34,443 nt of DNA from assembly GCA_021647835.1 (NCBI GenBank), contig JAKITY010000007.1, forward strand, positions 1 through 34,443. The letters run 5' to 3'. This stretch comes from Flavobacteriaceae bacterium (GTDB lineage Bacteria; Bacteroidota; Bacteroidia; Flavobacteriales; Flavobacteriaceae). The first letter of the stretch is position 1, and each line of letters starts with the position of its first letter. Below, one piece after another: positions 1 to 9,919 of the stretch. Made by a program: the position numbers and the translations under genes. Under the pieces are notes generated by a model, which ran no database searches, was not told the origin of the DNA, and was given only the letters and a program-made list of their open reading frames with translations.

Positions 1-308
1 TAGCCCTAAAAATAGGACTGTATAACTCAAAATGAAGAAATTCTACTCGAAAATTAATAAAAAATCAAAAATATAATTTGAAAATTAAAGTTTATTAATC
101 AAGAACCTATACTGCAACGGTCTTAAATTAGTATTATCAAAGGTGTATCTTTTGGATATGCTTGTAGTTCTATTAATTGTTCTTTGGATGGAGAAATGTG
201 ATTGGTAAGCGTAATTTAACTTATTAAATTCATTTTGACCGAAGTTAGTGGTTTTTTTGTTAAAAATAAAAACCGTCAAAAATCTATTTATTTTTGCAAT
301 AAAAATTG

Positions 309-339
309 TTGAGAGTTTGACTTTGAGTCAAGCCCTCAA
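309..339 (-). terminator. Rho-independent terminator downstream of the MutS-like gene
   Basis: 14-bp stem on the minus strand (ttgagggcttgact / agtcaaactctcaa, two wobble pairs, 3-nt loop) followed by caattttt; lies just past the stop at 359. Confidence 0.7.
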
Positions 340-358
340 TGATTAAAAGCGACAACAA

Positions 359-2125
359 TTAAATTATCTCCATCTTTCGCAATAAAAAGGAAGCATTCAT
401 GTTCTTACAAACCCCTTTTTTAAAGGAATAGTCAAAGTATAACTCGTCATCAATAATCTCAGCATCAAAATAGTAGTTTTTAACATCTTCTAATTTTTTT
501 TCTATTTCGCAAAGACTTAAATCGTGTGTTGCAATAATTCCTGTGGCGTTTGAAGCAACTAATTTCTCTACAAATTTTCTTGAGCCTATCGCTTTATCTG
601 TGCTGTTTGTTCCTTTTAAAATTTCATCGAGAATGATAAAATAAGGTTCTTTTTGAATTTCATCTACAATGAATTTTAAGCGTGTCAATTCTGAAAAGAA
701 ATACGAACTATCATCAGTCAACGAATCTGAAGTTCGCATACTTGTAATTAATTTTACTGGTGAATAAGTACTTTTTTTAGCGCAAATTGGCAAACCAACA
801 TTTGCCATTACAATATGCAAGGAAACGGTACGTAAAAAAGTACTTTTTCCTGCCATATTTGCGCCTGTAACAATAAAAAACTGTTCGTGATGGATACTTA
901 AATCATTATCTACACGCTTTTCAACTTTCAATAAAGGATGCCCTAATTGTTTAGTCGAAATGGCTATTTTACTATCAACTATTTCAGGAAAAATGTATGT
1001 TGGATGATTGAATGTGAAATTTGCTAAGGAATTATAAGCGTCAAAAAACGAAATCACTTCAAACCAATCTCCAACCTTGTGATTATAGTCTTGAATCCAT
1101 TGCTCTATCTTGTAACTTTGCTTACAATCCCACAATAAAAAACCGTTGCCAACAATAGCAAAAAAGATGTTATTTCGACTATCTAAAGCATCTAATATTT
1201 TTGAAAATTCATTAAAAATTAAAGATGCTTTTTTTCCTTCGAATGTTATTTTTTCTTGTTTTTCTTTTAGAATTTTTGATGTAAAAGTTTCATTTTCTAT
1301 TTGATTTAATAGTAATGAATATTGTCTAAAAGTATTTTTTATTTTGTCAGAATTAGAAGATAAATCGGATATTTTTTTTAAATATCTTCCTGTTACAAAC
1401 AAGCCAATAAACATCCAAATAATTGCAGGAAAAGGAGAAAGGATACTCATAAAAGACAAACCTAAAAGTACTGCTGAAACAATAGCGAAAATGAACGGTA
1501 ACCTTTTCATTATTGTTGGTAAAAAAGAATTATATTTTTGTAGCCAATTAATAATTGTTTTTGCTGGAGTTTCTATAGTAACTAAACTTGCAATGGCTGA
1601 GAAATTTTGCCTCCATTTCGCAATTGAAGCGAGTTCTTTTAGTGCATTTTGCCTTAAAACTATATTATCTATTGAATTTGCATTTAATTCTTCTGCCAAT
1701 TTTTTTGAACCTTCTGTTATCGTTGTTCTATTTATAAATTGATAAAAAGAACCTCGACCAAATAAATCAATATCCAAACTATAAAAGTGTTTTGGATCTT
1801 GAAATTCTAATCCTTGTGCTCTTTCATAAAAATCTCCTGTTGAGATTTTAATTTCTTCTTGATTGATAGTTGTCAACCTTTCAGACAATTCTTTTTCTGA
1901 TTTTACTTTTGAGTATTTCTTCAATAAAAAAAGGAAAACAACCAAACCTATCACTCCAATAATGACTCTAACTTGAGTTTGCTGAAAAGTCAAATACACG
2001 CTAATTCCTGTTCCTAAAAAAATCAAAAAACGAACTAAACTGAGTCGAATTAGACGTTTTTTAGCATTTTTTGTGTCAATTTGATGCTTTTTTAGTTGTT
2101 TTTGATAAAATTCTGTTGGTTGCAT
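359..2125 (-). CDS. MutS-family DNA mismatch repair-like ATPase
   Basis: 588 aa; Walker A TGANMAGKSTFLRT, Walker B region FIILDEILKGTNSTD, ATHD motif; N-terminal hydrophobic segments as in MutS-related membrane-type proteins of Bacteroidota. Confidence 0.85.
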   Translation of the reverse strand: MQPTEFYQKQLKKHQIDTKNAKKRLIRLSLVRFLIFLGTGISVYLTFQQTQVRVIIGVIGLVVFLFLLKKYSKVKSEKELSERLTTINQEEIKISTGDFYERAQGLEFQDPKHFYSLDIDLFGRGSFYQFINRTTITEGSKKLAEELNANSIDNIVLRQNALKELASIAKWRQNFSAIASLVTIETPAKTIINWLQKYNSFLPTIMKRLPFIFAIVSAVLLGLSFMSILSPFPAIIWMFIGLFVTGRYLKKISDLSSNSDKIKNTFRQYSLLLNQIENETFTSKILKEKQEKITFEGKKASLIFNEFSKILDALDSRNNIFFAIVGNGFLLWDCKQSYKIEQWIQDYNHKVGDWFEVISFFDAYNSLANFTFNHPTYIFPEIVDSKIAISTKQLGHPLLKVEKRVDNDLSIHHEQFFIVTGANMAGKSTFLRTVSLHIVMANVGLPICAKKSTYSPVKLITSMRTSDSLTDDSSYFFSELTRLKFIVDEIQKEPYFIILDEILKGTNSTDKAIGSRKFVEKLVASNATGIIATHDLSLCEIEKKLEDVKNYYFDAEIIDDELYFDYSFKKGVCKNMNASFLLRKMEII

Positions 2126-2209
2126 TTATTGTAATTAATCATCAAAGAAACAAAAAATCTCAAACCTTTTAATGATTTGAGATTTTATAAATATCATTTC
2201 TTGATTTGT

Positions 2210-2956
2210 TTATCCTTTAGAAGTCGCTTTTAAATATTCACGATTCATTCTTGCGATATTTGTTAATGAAATTCCTTTAGGGCATTCCACTTCACATGCA
2301 CCTGTATTAGTGCAATTTCCAAAACCTTCAGCGTCCATTTGAGCAACCATATTCATCACTCTATCTGTAGCCTCAACTTGACCTTGTGGTAACAATGCAT
2401 ATTGAGATACTTTAGCCGAAACAAATAACATAGCGCTTGAATTTTTACAAGTTGCTACACAAGCACCACAACCAATACAAGTTGCTGCGTCCATCGCTTC
2501 ATCAGCAGCACTTTTTGCAATAGGAATTGCATTTGCATCTTGTGTATTTCCCGAAGTGTTTACAGAAATAAATCCTCCTGATTGTTGAATACGCTCAAAA
2601 GCAGTACGATCTACAACTAAATCTTTAATCACAGGAAAAGCATTTGCTCTAAAAGGTTCTATATAGATAGTATCGCCATCATTAAACATACGCATGTGCA
2701 ACTGACACGTTGTAATTCCTCTATCTGGACCATGTGCTTGACCGTTGATATACATAGAACACATTCCGCAAATTCCTTCACGGCAATCATGATCAAAAGC
2801 TACTGGTTCATCTCCTGAATTTACTAACTGTTCATTTAAAACATCCATCATTTCTAAAAATGACATGTGTTCTGAAATATCAGTAACTTTATATTTAACT
2901 AATTTCCCTTTATCGTTTGCATCTTTTTGACGCCAAATTTTTAATGTAAGATTCAT
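2210..2956 (-). CDS. sdhB: Succinate dehydrogenase/fumarate reductase iron-sulfur subunit
   Basis: Fe-S cysteine motifs [35 protein letters not shown]; start taken at the internal Met of [11 protein letters not shown] rather than the longer ORF start at 2998. Confidence 0.93.
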   Translation of the reverse strand: MNLTLKIWRQKDANDKGKLVKYKVTDISEHMSFLEMMDVLNEQLVNSGDEPVAFDHDCREGICGMCSMYINGQAHGPDRGITTCQLHMRMFNDGDTIYIEPFRANAFPVIKDLVVDRTAFERIQQSGGFISVNTSGNTQDANAIPIAKSAADEAMDAATCIGCGACVATCKNSSAMLFVSAKVSQYALLPQGQVEATDRVMNMVAQMDAEGFGNCTNTGACEVECPKGISLTNIARMNREYLKATSKG

Positions 2957-2969
2957 AATATTAGGTTTG

Positions 2970-3406
2970 AGGGATTTGCGAAAAGCGAAAAGGGTCAATT
3001 CTTTTCTTCAAGTTTTTTAATTAACGAGTTCAGCATTTTGCTGATTTCAACAATTAAACTCTCAATGGTTTCACTATCACTTATATATTTTAATTCTTTT
3101 GTTATTAATACTTGTGTTTCTAATTCAAACAAAGAGCCTCTAGAAATTCTTAAAAATCGAATATAATTTTTTCAAGATAATCTTCCCCAACCTTCTGCAA
3201 TATTTGAAGGAATGGATACTGATGCTCTTCGCATTTGACTTGTCAATCCAAATTTTTCATTATCAGGAAAACTTGCTGAAATCATATAAACTTTCTTAAC
3301 TAAAATCATAGATTTCTGCCAAACAATCAATTCCTTATATGATTTTAACACAGACATTTTTTTATTTTAGGATTTAGTTAATAGTTGCAACTCATCGCTA
3401 TTCCCT
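2970..3406. repeat. Degenerate terminal inverted repeats bounding an IVS-like element between sdhA and sdhB
   Basis: agggatttgcgaaaag (2970-2985) versus the reverse complement of ctcatcgctattccct (3391-3406), agggaatagcgatgag: 12/16 matches by eye. Outer span 437 bp, filling the sdhA-sdhB gap. Confidence 0.5.
2995..3357 (-). pseudogene. Four-helix-bundle (23S rRNA IVS / S23-type) protein with an in-frame TGA
   Basis: MSVLKSYKELIVWQKSMILVKKVY...RRASVSIPSNIAEGWGRLS then TGA at 3172-3174. The same frame continues [58 protein letters not shown] to a stop at 2995; the downstream part still matches the family pattern. Confidence 0.82.
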
Positions 3407-3408
3407 AA

Positions 3409-5415
3409 TTACTTATACGAACGAGTTTTTAACTCAATATCTTTAAATTCTAATTCTTCTTTGTGCAATACTGCTTCACTTGGTTTTCCTGTGTATTCCC
3501 ATGCAGAAACATAGGCAAAATTGACATCATCACGTTTTGCTTCACCATCTTCAGTAACATGTTCTTCTCTAAAATGACCTCCGCAAGATTCCTCACGATT
3601 TAAAGCATCTTTGGCAAATAACTCTCCTAATTCTAAGAAATCTGCTACTCTTCCTGCTTTTTCTAATTCTTGATTAAATTCATTTAAACTTCCCGGAACT
3701 TTTACATGCTTCCAAAAATCTTCACGTACTTCTTGAATCTCTTGAATTGCTTCTTCCAATCCTTTTTTATTACGAGCCATTCCACATTTTTCCCACATAA
3801 TTTTTCCTAATTTCTTGTGGTAATAATCAACAGAATGTGTTCCTTTATTATTGATAAAAAAGTCTAATTGTTCTTTTACTGATTTTTCTGCTGCATCAAA
3901 TTCAGTTGTTTTAGTAGAAATTTCTCCAGTTCTGATATCATCAGCCAAATAATCTCCAATTGTATAAGGCAATACGAAATATCCGTCAGCAAGACCTTGC
4001 ATCAAAGCAGATGCTCCTAATCTATTCGCACCATGATCAGAGAAATTTGCCTCTCCAATACAATACAACCCTTCAACAGTGGTCATCAAGTTATAGTCAA
4101 CCCAAACGCCTCCCATCGTGTAATGAGTTGCAGGATAAATCATCATTGGTGTTTTATACGGATTCTCAGCAACAATTTTCTCATACATCTGAAATAAATT
4201 TCCATATTTTGCCTCTATAATTGCAGTTCCTAACTCAATAACTTTTTCTTTAGAAGGATTTGTTATATGATGTAATTTTGCTTGTTCTTTTCCATAACGT
4301 TGTATAGCAGATTTAAAATCTAAATACACCGCTTCTCCTGTTGCATTCACTCCATAACCAGCATCACAACGCTCTTTTGCTGCTCTTGAAGCAACATCAC
4401 GTGGAACTAAATTACCAAACGCAGGATAACGCCTTTCTAAATAATAATCTCTTTCTTCTTCTGATAAATCTGTTGGTTTTTTACGACCTTCTCTAATTGC
4501 CATCACATCATCCATGTTTTTTGGCACCCAAATACGTCCGTCATTACGAAGTGATTCAGACATCAATGTTAATTTTGACTGATAGTCTCCACTTCTAGGA
4601 ATACAAGTCGGATGAATTTGTGTGTAACAAGGGTTTGCAAAATACGCTCCTTTTTTATGGATTTTCCACGCAGCAGTTGCGTTACTTCCCATCGCATTGG
4701 TCGATAAGAAATAAACATTCCCGTATCCTCCAGAAGCAATCACAACAGCATGCGCAGAGTGACGTTCTATTTCTCCTGTGATTAAATTACGTGCAATAAT
4801 TCCTCTTGCTTTGCCGTCAATTTTTACAACATCAAGCATTTCATGACGATTGTGCATGGTGATTTTACCACGCGCAATCTGTCTATTCATTGCGGAATAT
4901 GCTCCAAGTAATAATTGTTGTCCTGTTTGACCTTTAGCGTAAAAAGTTCTTGAAACCAAAACTCCACCAAACGAACGGTTGTCAAGTAATCCTCCGTAAT
5001 CACGTGCAAAAGGAACTCCTTGAGCCACACATTGGTCAATAATATTTCCTGAAACTTCTGCTAATCTATAAACATTTGCTTCTCTTGAACGATAATCACC
5101 TCCTTTTACAGTATCATAAAACAAGCGATAGTTAGAATCGCCATCTCCTTGATAATTTTTTGCAGCATTGATACCTCCTTGAGCAGCAATTGAATGCGCT
5201 CTTCTTGGTGAATCTTGATAACAAAATGCTTTTACATTATAGCCTAATTCCGCTAATGTTGCTGCTGCAGAACCTCCTGCTAAACCTGTACCAACAACGA
5301 TAATATCAATATTTCGTTTGTTTGCTGGATTAACAAGATTGATATGTTCTTTATAATTTGACCACTTATTTGCAAGTGAATCTCCTTTAGGTACTCTTGA
5401 ATTTAATGTTGTCAT
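3409..5415 (-). CDS. sdhA: Succinate dehydrogenase/fumarate reductase flavoprotein subunit
   Basis: FAD-binding [68 protein letters not shown]. Confidence 0.95.
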   Translation of the reverse strand: MTTLNSRVPKGDSLANKWSNYKEHINLVNPANKRNIDIIVVGTGLAGGSAAATLAELGYNVKAFCYQDSPRRAHSIAAQGGINAAKNYQGDGDSNYRLFYDTVKGGDYRSREANVYRLAEVSGNIIDQCVAQGVPFARDYGGLLDNRSFGGVLVSRTFYAKGQTGQQLLLGAYSAMNRQIARGKITMHNRHEMLDVVKIDGKARGIIARNLITGEIERHSAHAVVIASGGYGNVYFLSTNAMGSNATAAWKIHKKGAYFANPCYTQIHPTCIPRSGDYQSKLTLMSESLRNDGRIWVPKNMDDVMAIREGRKKPTDLSEEERDYYLERRYPAFGNLVPRDVASRAAKERCDAGYGVNATGEAVYLDFKSAIQRYGKEQAKLHHITNPSKEKVIELGTAIIEAKYGNLFQMYEKIVAENPYKTPMMIYPATHYTMGGVWVDYNLMTTVEGLYCIGEANFSDHGANRLGASALMQGLADGYFVLPYTIGDYLADDIRTGEISTKTTEFDAAEKSVKEQLDFFINNKGTHSVDYYHKKLGKIMWEKCGMARNKKGLEEAIQEIQEVREDFWKHVKVPGSLNEFNQELEKAGRVADFLELGELFAKDALNREESCGGHFREEHVTEDGEAKRDDVNFAYVSAWEYTGKPSEAVLHKEELEFKDIELKTRSYK

Positions 5416-5424
5416 ACCTTATTT

Positions 5425-6096
5425 TTAATGATTAAAATGATGGAAAAGTGCAATGAAAATAAAACCTAATGGAATCAAAATAGCATACGCCTTTCCAAAG
5501 GTTTTTAATCCTTTTGTATATTTATTATTTGCGCCAACTGATTGAAATGCTGAATTAAAACCATGTAATAAATGCAATGCTAAAAATACAAATGCAATAC
5601 AGTATAAGGCAACCCTCCAAATTGGAACAAATTTTTCTTGCAATTCATGAAAATACCTAAACTCACCATTGTGCAATCCAGACATATCGCCTAAAATATA
5701 TTTTGTATTCAATTCTGGAATCCAAAAATCAATAAAATGAATAATCATAAATATTAATATTGCCAATCCTGAATAAATCATATTTCTACTCATCCAAGAT
5801 GAATTTGCAGCCCCCTTATTTTTAGCGTATTTAACACCTTGTGCCTTCTTGTTTTTGATTTCTAATACAAAACCCATCACAAAATGAAATATAACTCCAA
5901 ACAACAAAACTGGTTGCATTACATATTGAATTAAAGGGTTTGTTCCCATAAAATGGGATGTTTCATTAAAAGCATCAGCACTAAAAACAGATGTAATATT
6001 TATGGCAAAATGCTGTAATAAGAAAAACATCAAAAAGAATGCTGAAAGTGCCATTGACACCTTTCTTGCTATTGACGAGGATAAAAGTCCGCTCAT
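5425..6096 (-). CDS. sdhC: Succinate dehydrogenase cytochrome b subunit (b558 family)
   Basis: Five predicted TM segments with membrane His residues; directly upstream of sdhA on the same strand. Confidence 0.88.
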   Translation of the reverse strand: MSGLLSSSIARKVSMALSAFFLMFFLLQHFAINITSVFSADAFNETSHFMGTNPLIQYVMQPVLLFGVIFHFVMGFVLEIKNKKAQGVKYAKNKGAANSSWMSRNMIYSGLAILIFMIIHFIDFWIPELNTKYILGDMSGLHNGEFRYFHELQEKFVPIWRVALYCIAFVFLALHLLHGFNSAFQSVGANNKYTKGLKTFGKAYAILIPLGFIFIALFHHFNH

Positions 6097-6121
6097 GTTT
6101 ATATAAGTTAATTTGTGATAA

Positions 6122-6149
6122 CAAAGGTACTATAACTTATCTGCTCCAA
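6122..6149 (-). promoter_or_regulatory. Bacteroidota-type promoter for sdhC-sdhA-(4HB)-sdhB
   Basis: Minus strand TTG...17 nt...TACCTTTG, matching the -33 TTG / -7 TAnnTTTG pattern, about 25-30 nt upstream of the sdhC start. Confidence 0.55.
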
Positions 6150-6245
6150 AAAATGATTTGTTTGTTTTTTAGGATATTTAGAAAGTTTCTAAAGACGCAA
6201 TCATAAAATTTGTATAAATTTGCTTTTCTTAAAATTCAGTAGAGA

Positions 6246-7538
6246 ATGAAATATTTACCAATAGACAATACTCTTTTTATAAAAAGCCGCAAGAAATTTA
6301 GTGCTAAAATGAAGCCGAATTCATTGGCTGTTTTTAATTCTAACGACATCTATCCCGTGAGTGCCGATAGCACATTGCCGTTTGCACAACATAGAGATAT
6401 ATTCTATTTAAGTGGCGTAGATCAAGAAGAAAGTATCTTGGTTTTATTTCCAGACGCTGTTCATAAAAAACATCGAGAAGTGTTGTTTTTAAAAGAAACG
6501 AACGCACATATTGCTATTTGGGAAGGAGAAAAACTGACTAAAAAAACAGCCTTTGAAACAACAGGAATTGAAACTGTTTATTGGCTACAAGACTTTGAAA
6601 AAATATTTTTTGAATTGATGACTCAAGCCGAAAATGTATATCTCAATACCAATGAACACTATCGTTCAAATGTTGAAACAGAAACACGTGAAGATCGGTT
6701 TATCAAAAAATGCAAAAGCACATATCCTGCGCACAACTATTTGCGTAGTCAACCTATTTTACAACGCATCAGAGCCGTTAAAGAACCAGAAGAAATTGCA
6801 TTAATTCAACAGGCGTGTATGATTACCGAAAAAGGGTTTCGCAGGGTTTTAGGCTTTGTAAAACCAAACGTTTGGGAATATGAAATTGAAGCAGAATTTA
6901 TACATGAATTTACTCGAAATAGAGCCAATGGATTTGCTTACACGCCAATTATAGCAAGTGGCTTTAATGCCAATGTATTACATTATATTGAAAACAATCA
7001 ACAGTGTAACGCTGGCGATATAATTTTAATGGATGTTGGTGCAAGTTATGCAAATTACGCAAGCGATATGACACGAAGTATTCCTGTTTCAGGAAGATTT
7101 ACTGATAGACAAAAAGACGTTTACAACGCAGTACTTCGTGTTAAAAAAGCGGCTACAAAAATGCTAGTTCCAGGAACTATCTGGGCAGATTATCATGTGG
7201 AAGTTGGTAAAATAATGACTCTAGAATTAATAGGTTTAGGATTATTAACCAACGAAGAAGTGAAAAATGAAGATCCAAAAAAACCTGCCTATAAAAAATA
7301 TTTTATGCACGGAACTTCTCATCATTTAGGACTCGATACGCACGATTATGGTATTTTAACCGAACCAATGCAAGAAGGAATGGTGTTTACAGTTGAACCT
7401 GGAATTTATATTCCTGAAGAAAATTTAGGTATTAGGCTGGAAGATGATTATGTAATTCAAGAAAATGGAGAACCTTTTAATTTGATGCAAAATATTCCTA
7501 TAGAAATTGAAGAGGTTGAAGCATTGATGAATGGTTGA
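6246..7538 (+). CDS. pepP: Xaa-Pro aminopeptidase (M24, AMP_N domain)
   Basis: 430 aa; N-terminal AMP_N-like region, metal-site motifs DVGASYANYASDMTRS, HGTSHHLGLDTHD, VEPGIYIPEENLGIRLEDD. Confidence 0.9.
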   Translation: MKYLPIDNTLFIKSRKKFSAKMKPNSLAVFNSNDIYPVSADSTLPFAQHRDIFYLSGVDQEESILVLFPDAVHKKHREVLFLKETNAHIAIWEGEKLTKKTAFETTGIETVYWLQDFEKIFFELMTQAENVYLNTNEHYRSNVETETREDRFIKKCKSTYPAHNYLRSQPILQRIRAVKEPEEIALIQQACMITEKGFRRVLGFVKPNVWEYEIEAEFIHEFTRNRANGFAYTPIIASGFNANVLHYIENNQQCNAGDIILMDVGASYANYASDMTRSIPVSGRFTDRQKDVYNAVLRVKKAATKMLVPGTIWADYHVEVGKIMTLELIGLGLLTNEEVKNEDPKKPAYKKYFMHGTSHHLGLDTHDYGILTEPMQEGMVFTVEPGIYIPEENLGIRLEDDYVIQENGEPFNLMQNIPIEIEEVEALMNG

Positions 7539-7593
7539 TAGATTTTTAGAGGTTGGACTGTTGGATTGTTAGATGTTTGATGAAAATATTTCC

Positions 7594-7707
7594 CGCAGAT
7601 TTTCGAAGATACTTCGGCTTTAGTTTATCTTGAATACTTCGACTTTAGCCTGTCTTGAGCGCAGTCGAAAGGCTCAACATGCTTTTAATTTTCTGCGAAA
7701 ATCTGCG
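7594..7707. repeat. Interrupted palindromic intergenic repeat
   Basis: Arms cgcagattttcg.. (from 7594) and ..cgaaaatctgcg (to 7707), same core as the 8651-8731 palindrome, separated by a different repeat-like sequence (acttcggctttag...acttcgactttagcctgtcttgagcgcagtcgaaaggct). Confidence 0.6.
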
Positions 7708-7828
7708 ACATCCCGAATAGTCAGGACAGGTACTGCGAAAACAAGCATATAAAGTAGTTGTCGATGCTTTTTCCTGTCTTAATTAAAATGCATCTCTAAA
7801 TTATGCTCACAAAATCAATAACATCAAT

Positions 7829-8608
7829 ATGCAAAGTTTTGTAACCTATAAAAATATTCAAGTTGGATTTTCTTCAGCAGGAAAAGGAAGTGTTGTTGTT
7901 TTGCTACACGGCTTTTTAGAAAACAGCACGATGTGGAATGGCATTACTCCTACTCTTTCCAAAAGAAATCGTGTAATTACCATTGATTTATTAGATCATG
8001 GAGACACCGAATGTTTGGGTTATGTCCATACAATGGAAGACCAAGCAAAAATGGTGAAATTTGTTTTAAATCATTTAAAATTGAGACGTTTTACAATTAT
8101 TGGTCATTCTATGGGTGGCTATATTGCACTTTCGTTTGCACATTTATTTCCTGAAAATACTAAAGGAATATGCTTGCTAAATGCTACTTACCAAAACGAC
8201 AATCGAGAACGGAAATTACTCCGATCTCGTGCTATTAAAATGGCAGAAAATAACTATGAAAATATGGTTAGAATATCGTTTACTAATTTATTTAGTGAAA
8301 ATAGTAGAACCGTTTTTAAATCAGAAATTAAAAAAGCATTAATTGAGGCTTTGAAAACACCTGTTCAAGGTTATATTGCTGCACAAGAAGGAATGAAAAT
8401 CCGTAAAGAATTCACCTCTTTTTTTAAAAATGCTTCGTTTAAAAAATTAGTCGTCATTGCAAAAAAAGATTCGGTTATTGACGCAAAAAAAGTGCTGTTA
8501 TTTACACAAAAAAACAACATTCCCGTAAGTGTTCTTCAAGAAGGACATATGAGCCATATCGAAAATAAAAAAAAACTTATTGAAGTACTGAAAGATTTTG
8601 AGAAATAG
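7829..8608 (+). CDS. Alpha/beta-fold hydrolase
   Basis: VVLLHGFLENSTMWNG, nucleophile elbow GHSMGGY, C-terminal EGHMSHIE. Confidence 0.88.
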   Translation: MQSFVTYKNIQVGFSSAGKGSVVVLLHGFLENSTMWNGITPTLSKRNRVITIDLLDHGDTECLGYVHTMEDQAKMVKFVLNHLKLRRFTIIGHSMGGYIALSFAHLFPENTKGICLLNATYQNDNRERKLLRSRAIKMAENNYENMVRISFTNLFSENSRTVFKSEIKKALIEALKTPVQGYIAAQEGMKIRKEFTSFFKNASFKKLVVIAKKDSVIDAKKVLLFTQKNNIPVSVLQEGHMSHIENKKKLIEVLKDFEK

Positions 8609-8650
8609 GCGGACACGTGCCTAATTACATTTTATTTAAATTACTGGCTG

Positions 8651-8731
8651 TTTTTCCCGCAGATACCGCAGATTTTCGCAGAAAATAAAAATAACCAATC
8701 TGCGAAAATCTGCGGTATCTGCGGGGAAAAA
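8651..8731. repeat. Long palindrome, probable bidirectional terminator
   Basis: tttttcccgcagataccgcagattttcgcaga (8651-8682) and tctgcgaaaatctgcggtatctgcggggaaaaa (8699-8731) are reverse complements apart from one extra G; flanked by T/A runs between convergent genes. Confidence 0.88.
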
Positions 8732-8734
8732 TTA

Positions 8735-9799
8735 TTAATGTGTTTTGCTGTCTTTATCCGAAAGTGAATTCCAGCCTTGAGCAACAATTGCTATTTTTTG
8801 ATTTCCGCGAGTTATTAAGTGAACGCCTTCATTTTTATCGGTTATATGACCAATAACAGTTAAATTTGGGTTTCCTTTTATCTTTAAAAAATCTTCTTGA
8901 GAGATTGTAAATAACAATTCATAGTCTTCGCCTCCGCTTAAAGCAATAGTTGTGGCGTCTAAATTAAACTCTTCGCAAGTAGAAATTACTTGAGGATCTA
9001 ACGGGATTTTATCTTCATAAATATTACATCCAACTTCAGATTGACTCGTAATATGTAAAATTTCAGAAGATAATCCATCAGAAATATCAATCATAGATGT
9101 TGGTTTTACACCTAGCTTTTTCAGCAATAAAATAACGTCTTTTCGTGCTTCTGGTTTTAATTGTCGCTCTACCAAATAAGAATAGTGTTCTAAATCTGGT
9201 TGCGAATTAGGGTTTGCCTTAAACACTTGCTTTTCTCTTTCCAATACTTGCAAACCTAAATATGCAGCGCCTAAATCTCCTGTAACTACTAACAAATCAT
9301 TTGGTTTAGCGCCATTTCTATAAACAACATCTTTTTTGTCGATCTCACCAATTGCAGTAATACTAATCATCATTCCTGTAGTTGAAGATGTGGTATCTCC
9401 GCCAACCAAATCAACCGTATAATTTACACACGCCAACTGAATTCCAGCATATAGTGCTTCTAGTGCTTCCAGCGAAAAGCGATTGGAAATTGCAATAGAA
9501 ACTGTAATTTGAGTTGCCTTGCCATTCATAGCATATATATCAGACAAGTTTACCACAACAGCCTTATACCCTAAGTGTTTCAAAGGCATGTAAGACAAAT
9601 CAAAATGTACGCCTTCAATCAATAAATCGGTCGTAAGTAATATTTGTTTATTGCCAAACTCAAGAACTGCAGCATCATCACCAACACCTTTCTCAGTTGA
9701 TTCACAATTAATTGTAAAATGTTTCGTTAAATGTTTAATAAGTCCAAATTCTCCTAATTCGGATAATGATGTTCTTTGCTCGCTCTTATTTTTTAACAT
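8735..9799 (-). CDS. thiL: Thiamine-monophosphate kinase
   Basis: GVGDDAAVL, TTDLLIEGVHFD, DLVGGDTTSS, VTGDLGAAYLGLQ, SMIDISDGLSSE, ALSGGEDYELLFT; start placed at internal Met MLKNKSEQRTSLSELGEFGLI. Confidence 0.93.
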   Translation of the reverse strand: MLKNKSEQRTSLSELGEFGLIKHLTKHFTINCESTEKGVGDDAAVLEFGNKQILLTTDLLIEGVHFDLSYMPLKHLGYKAVVVNLSDIYAMNGKATQITVSIAISNRFSLEALEALYAGIQLACVNYTVDLVGGDTTSSTTGMMISITAIGEIDKKDVVYRNGAKPNDLLVVTGDLGAAYLGLQVLEREKQVFKANPNSQPDLEHYSYLVERQLKPEARKDVILLLKKLGVKPTSMIDISDGLSSEILHITSQSEVGCNIYEDKIPLDPQVISTCEEFNLDATTIALSGGEDYELLFTISQEDFLKIKGNPNLTVIGHITDKNEGVHLITRGNQKIAIVAQGWNSLSDKDSKTH

Positions 9800-9919
9800 T
9801 ATAAAGGTAATTTTTATTAAACAAATCAATACATTTGTTGAATATGCAAAATTCACTATTTTTTTGATAACAATAGCACATTTTTGATAAATAATTCTAT
9901 AACAGAAAACTAAATTAGT

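Noticed and set aside
85-279. 64-aa minus-strand ORF
   Set aside because: Low-complexity composition, no recognisable motif or supporting context; not reported as a gene.
1344-1742. 132-aa plus-strand ORF antisense to the MutS-like gene
   Set aside because: Lies entirely inside a well-supported CDS on the other strand; shadow ORF.
3960-4220. 86-aa plus-strand ORF antisense to sdhA
   Set aside because: Shadow of conserved sdhA coding sequence.
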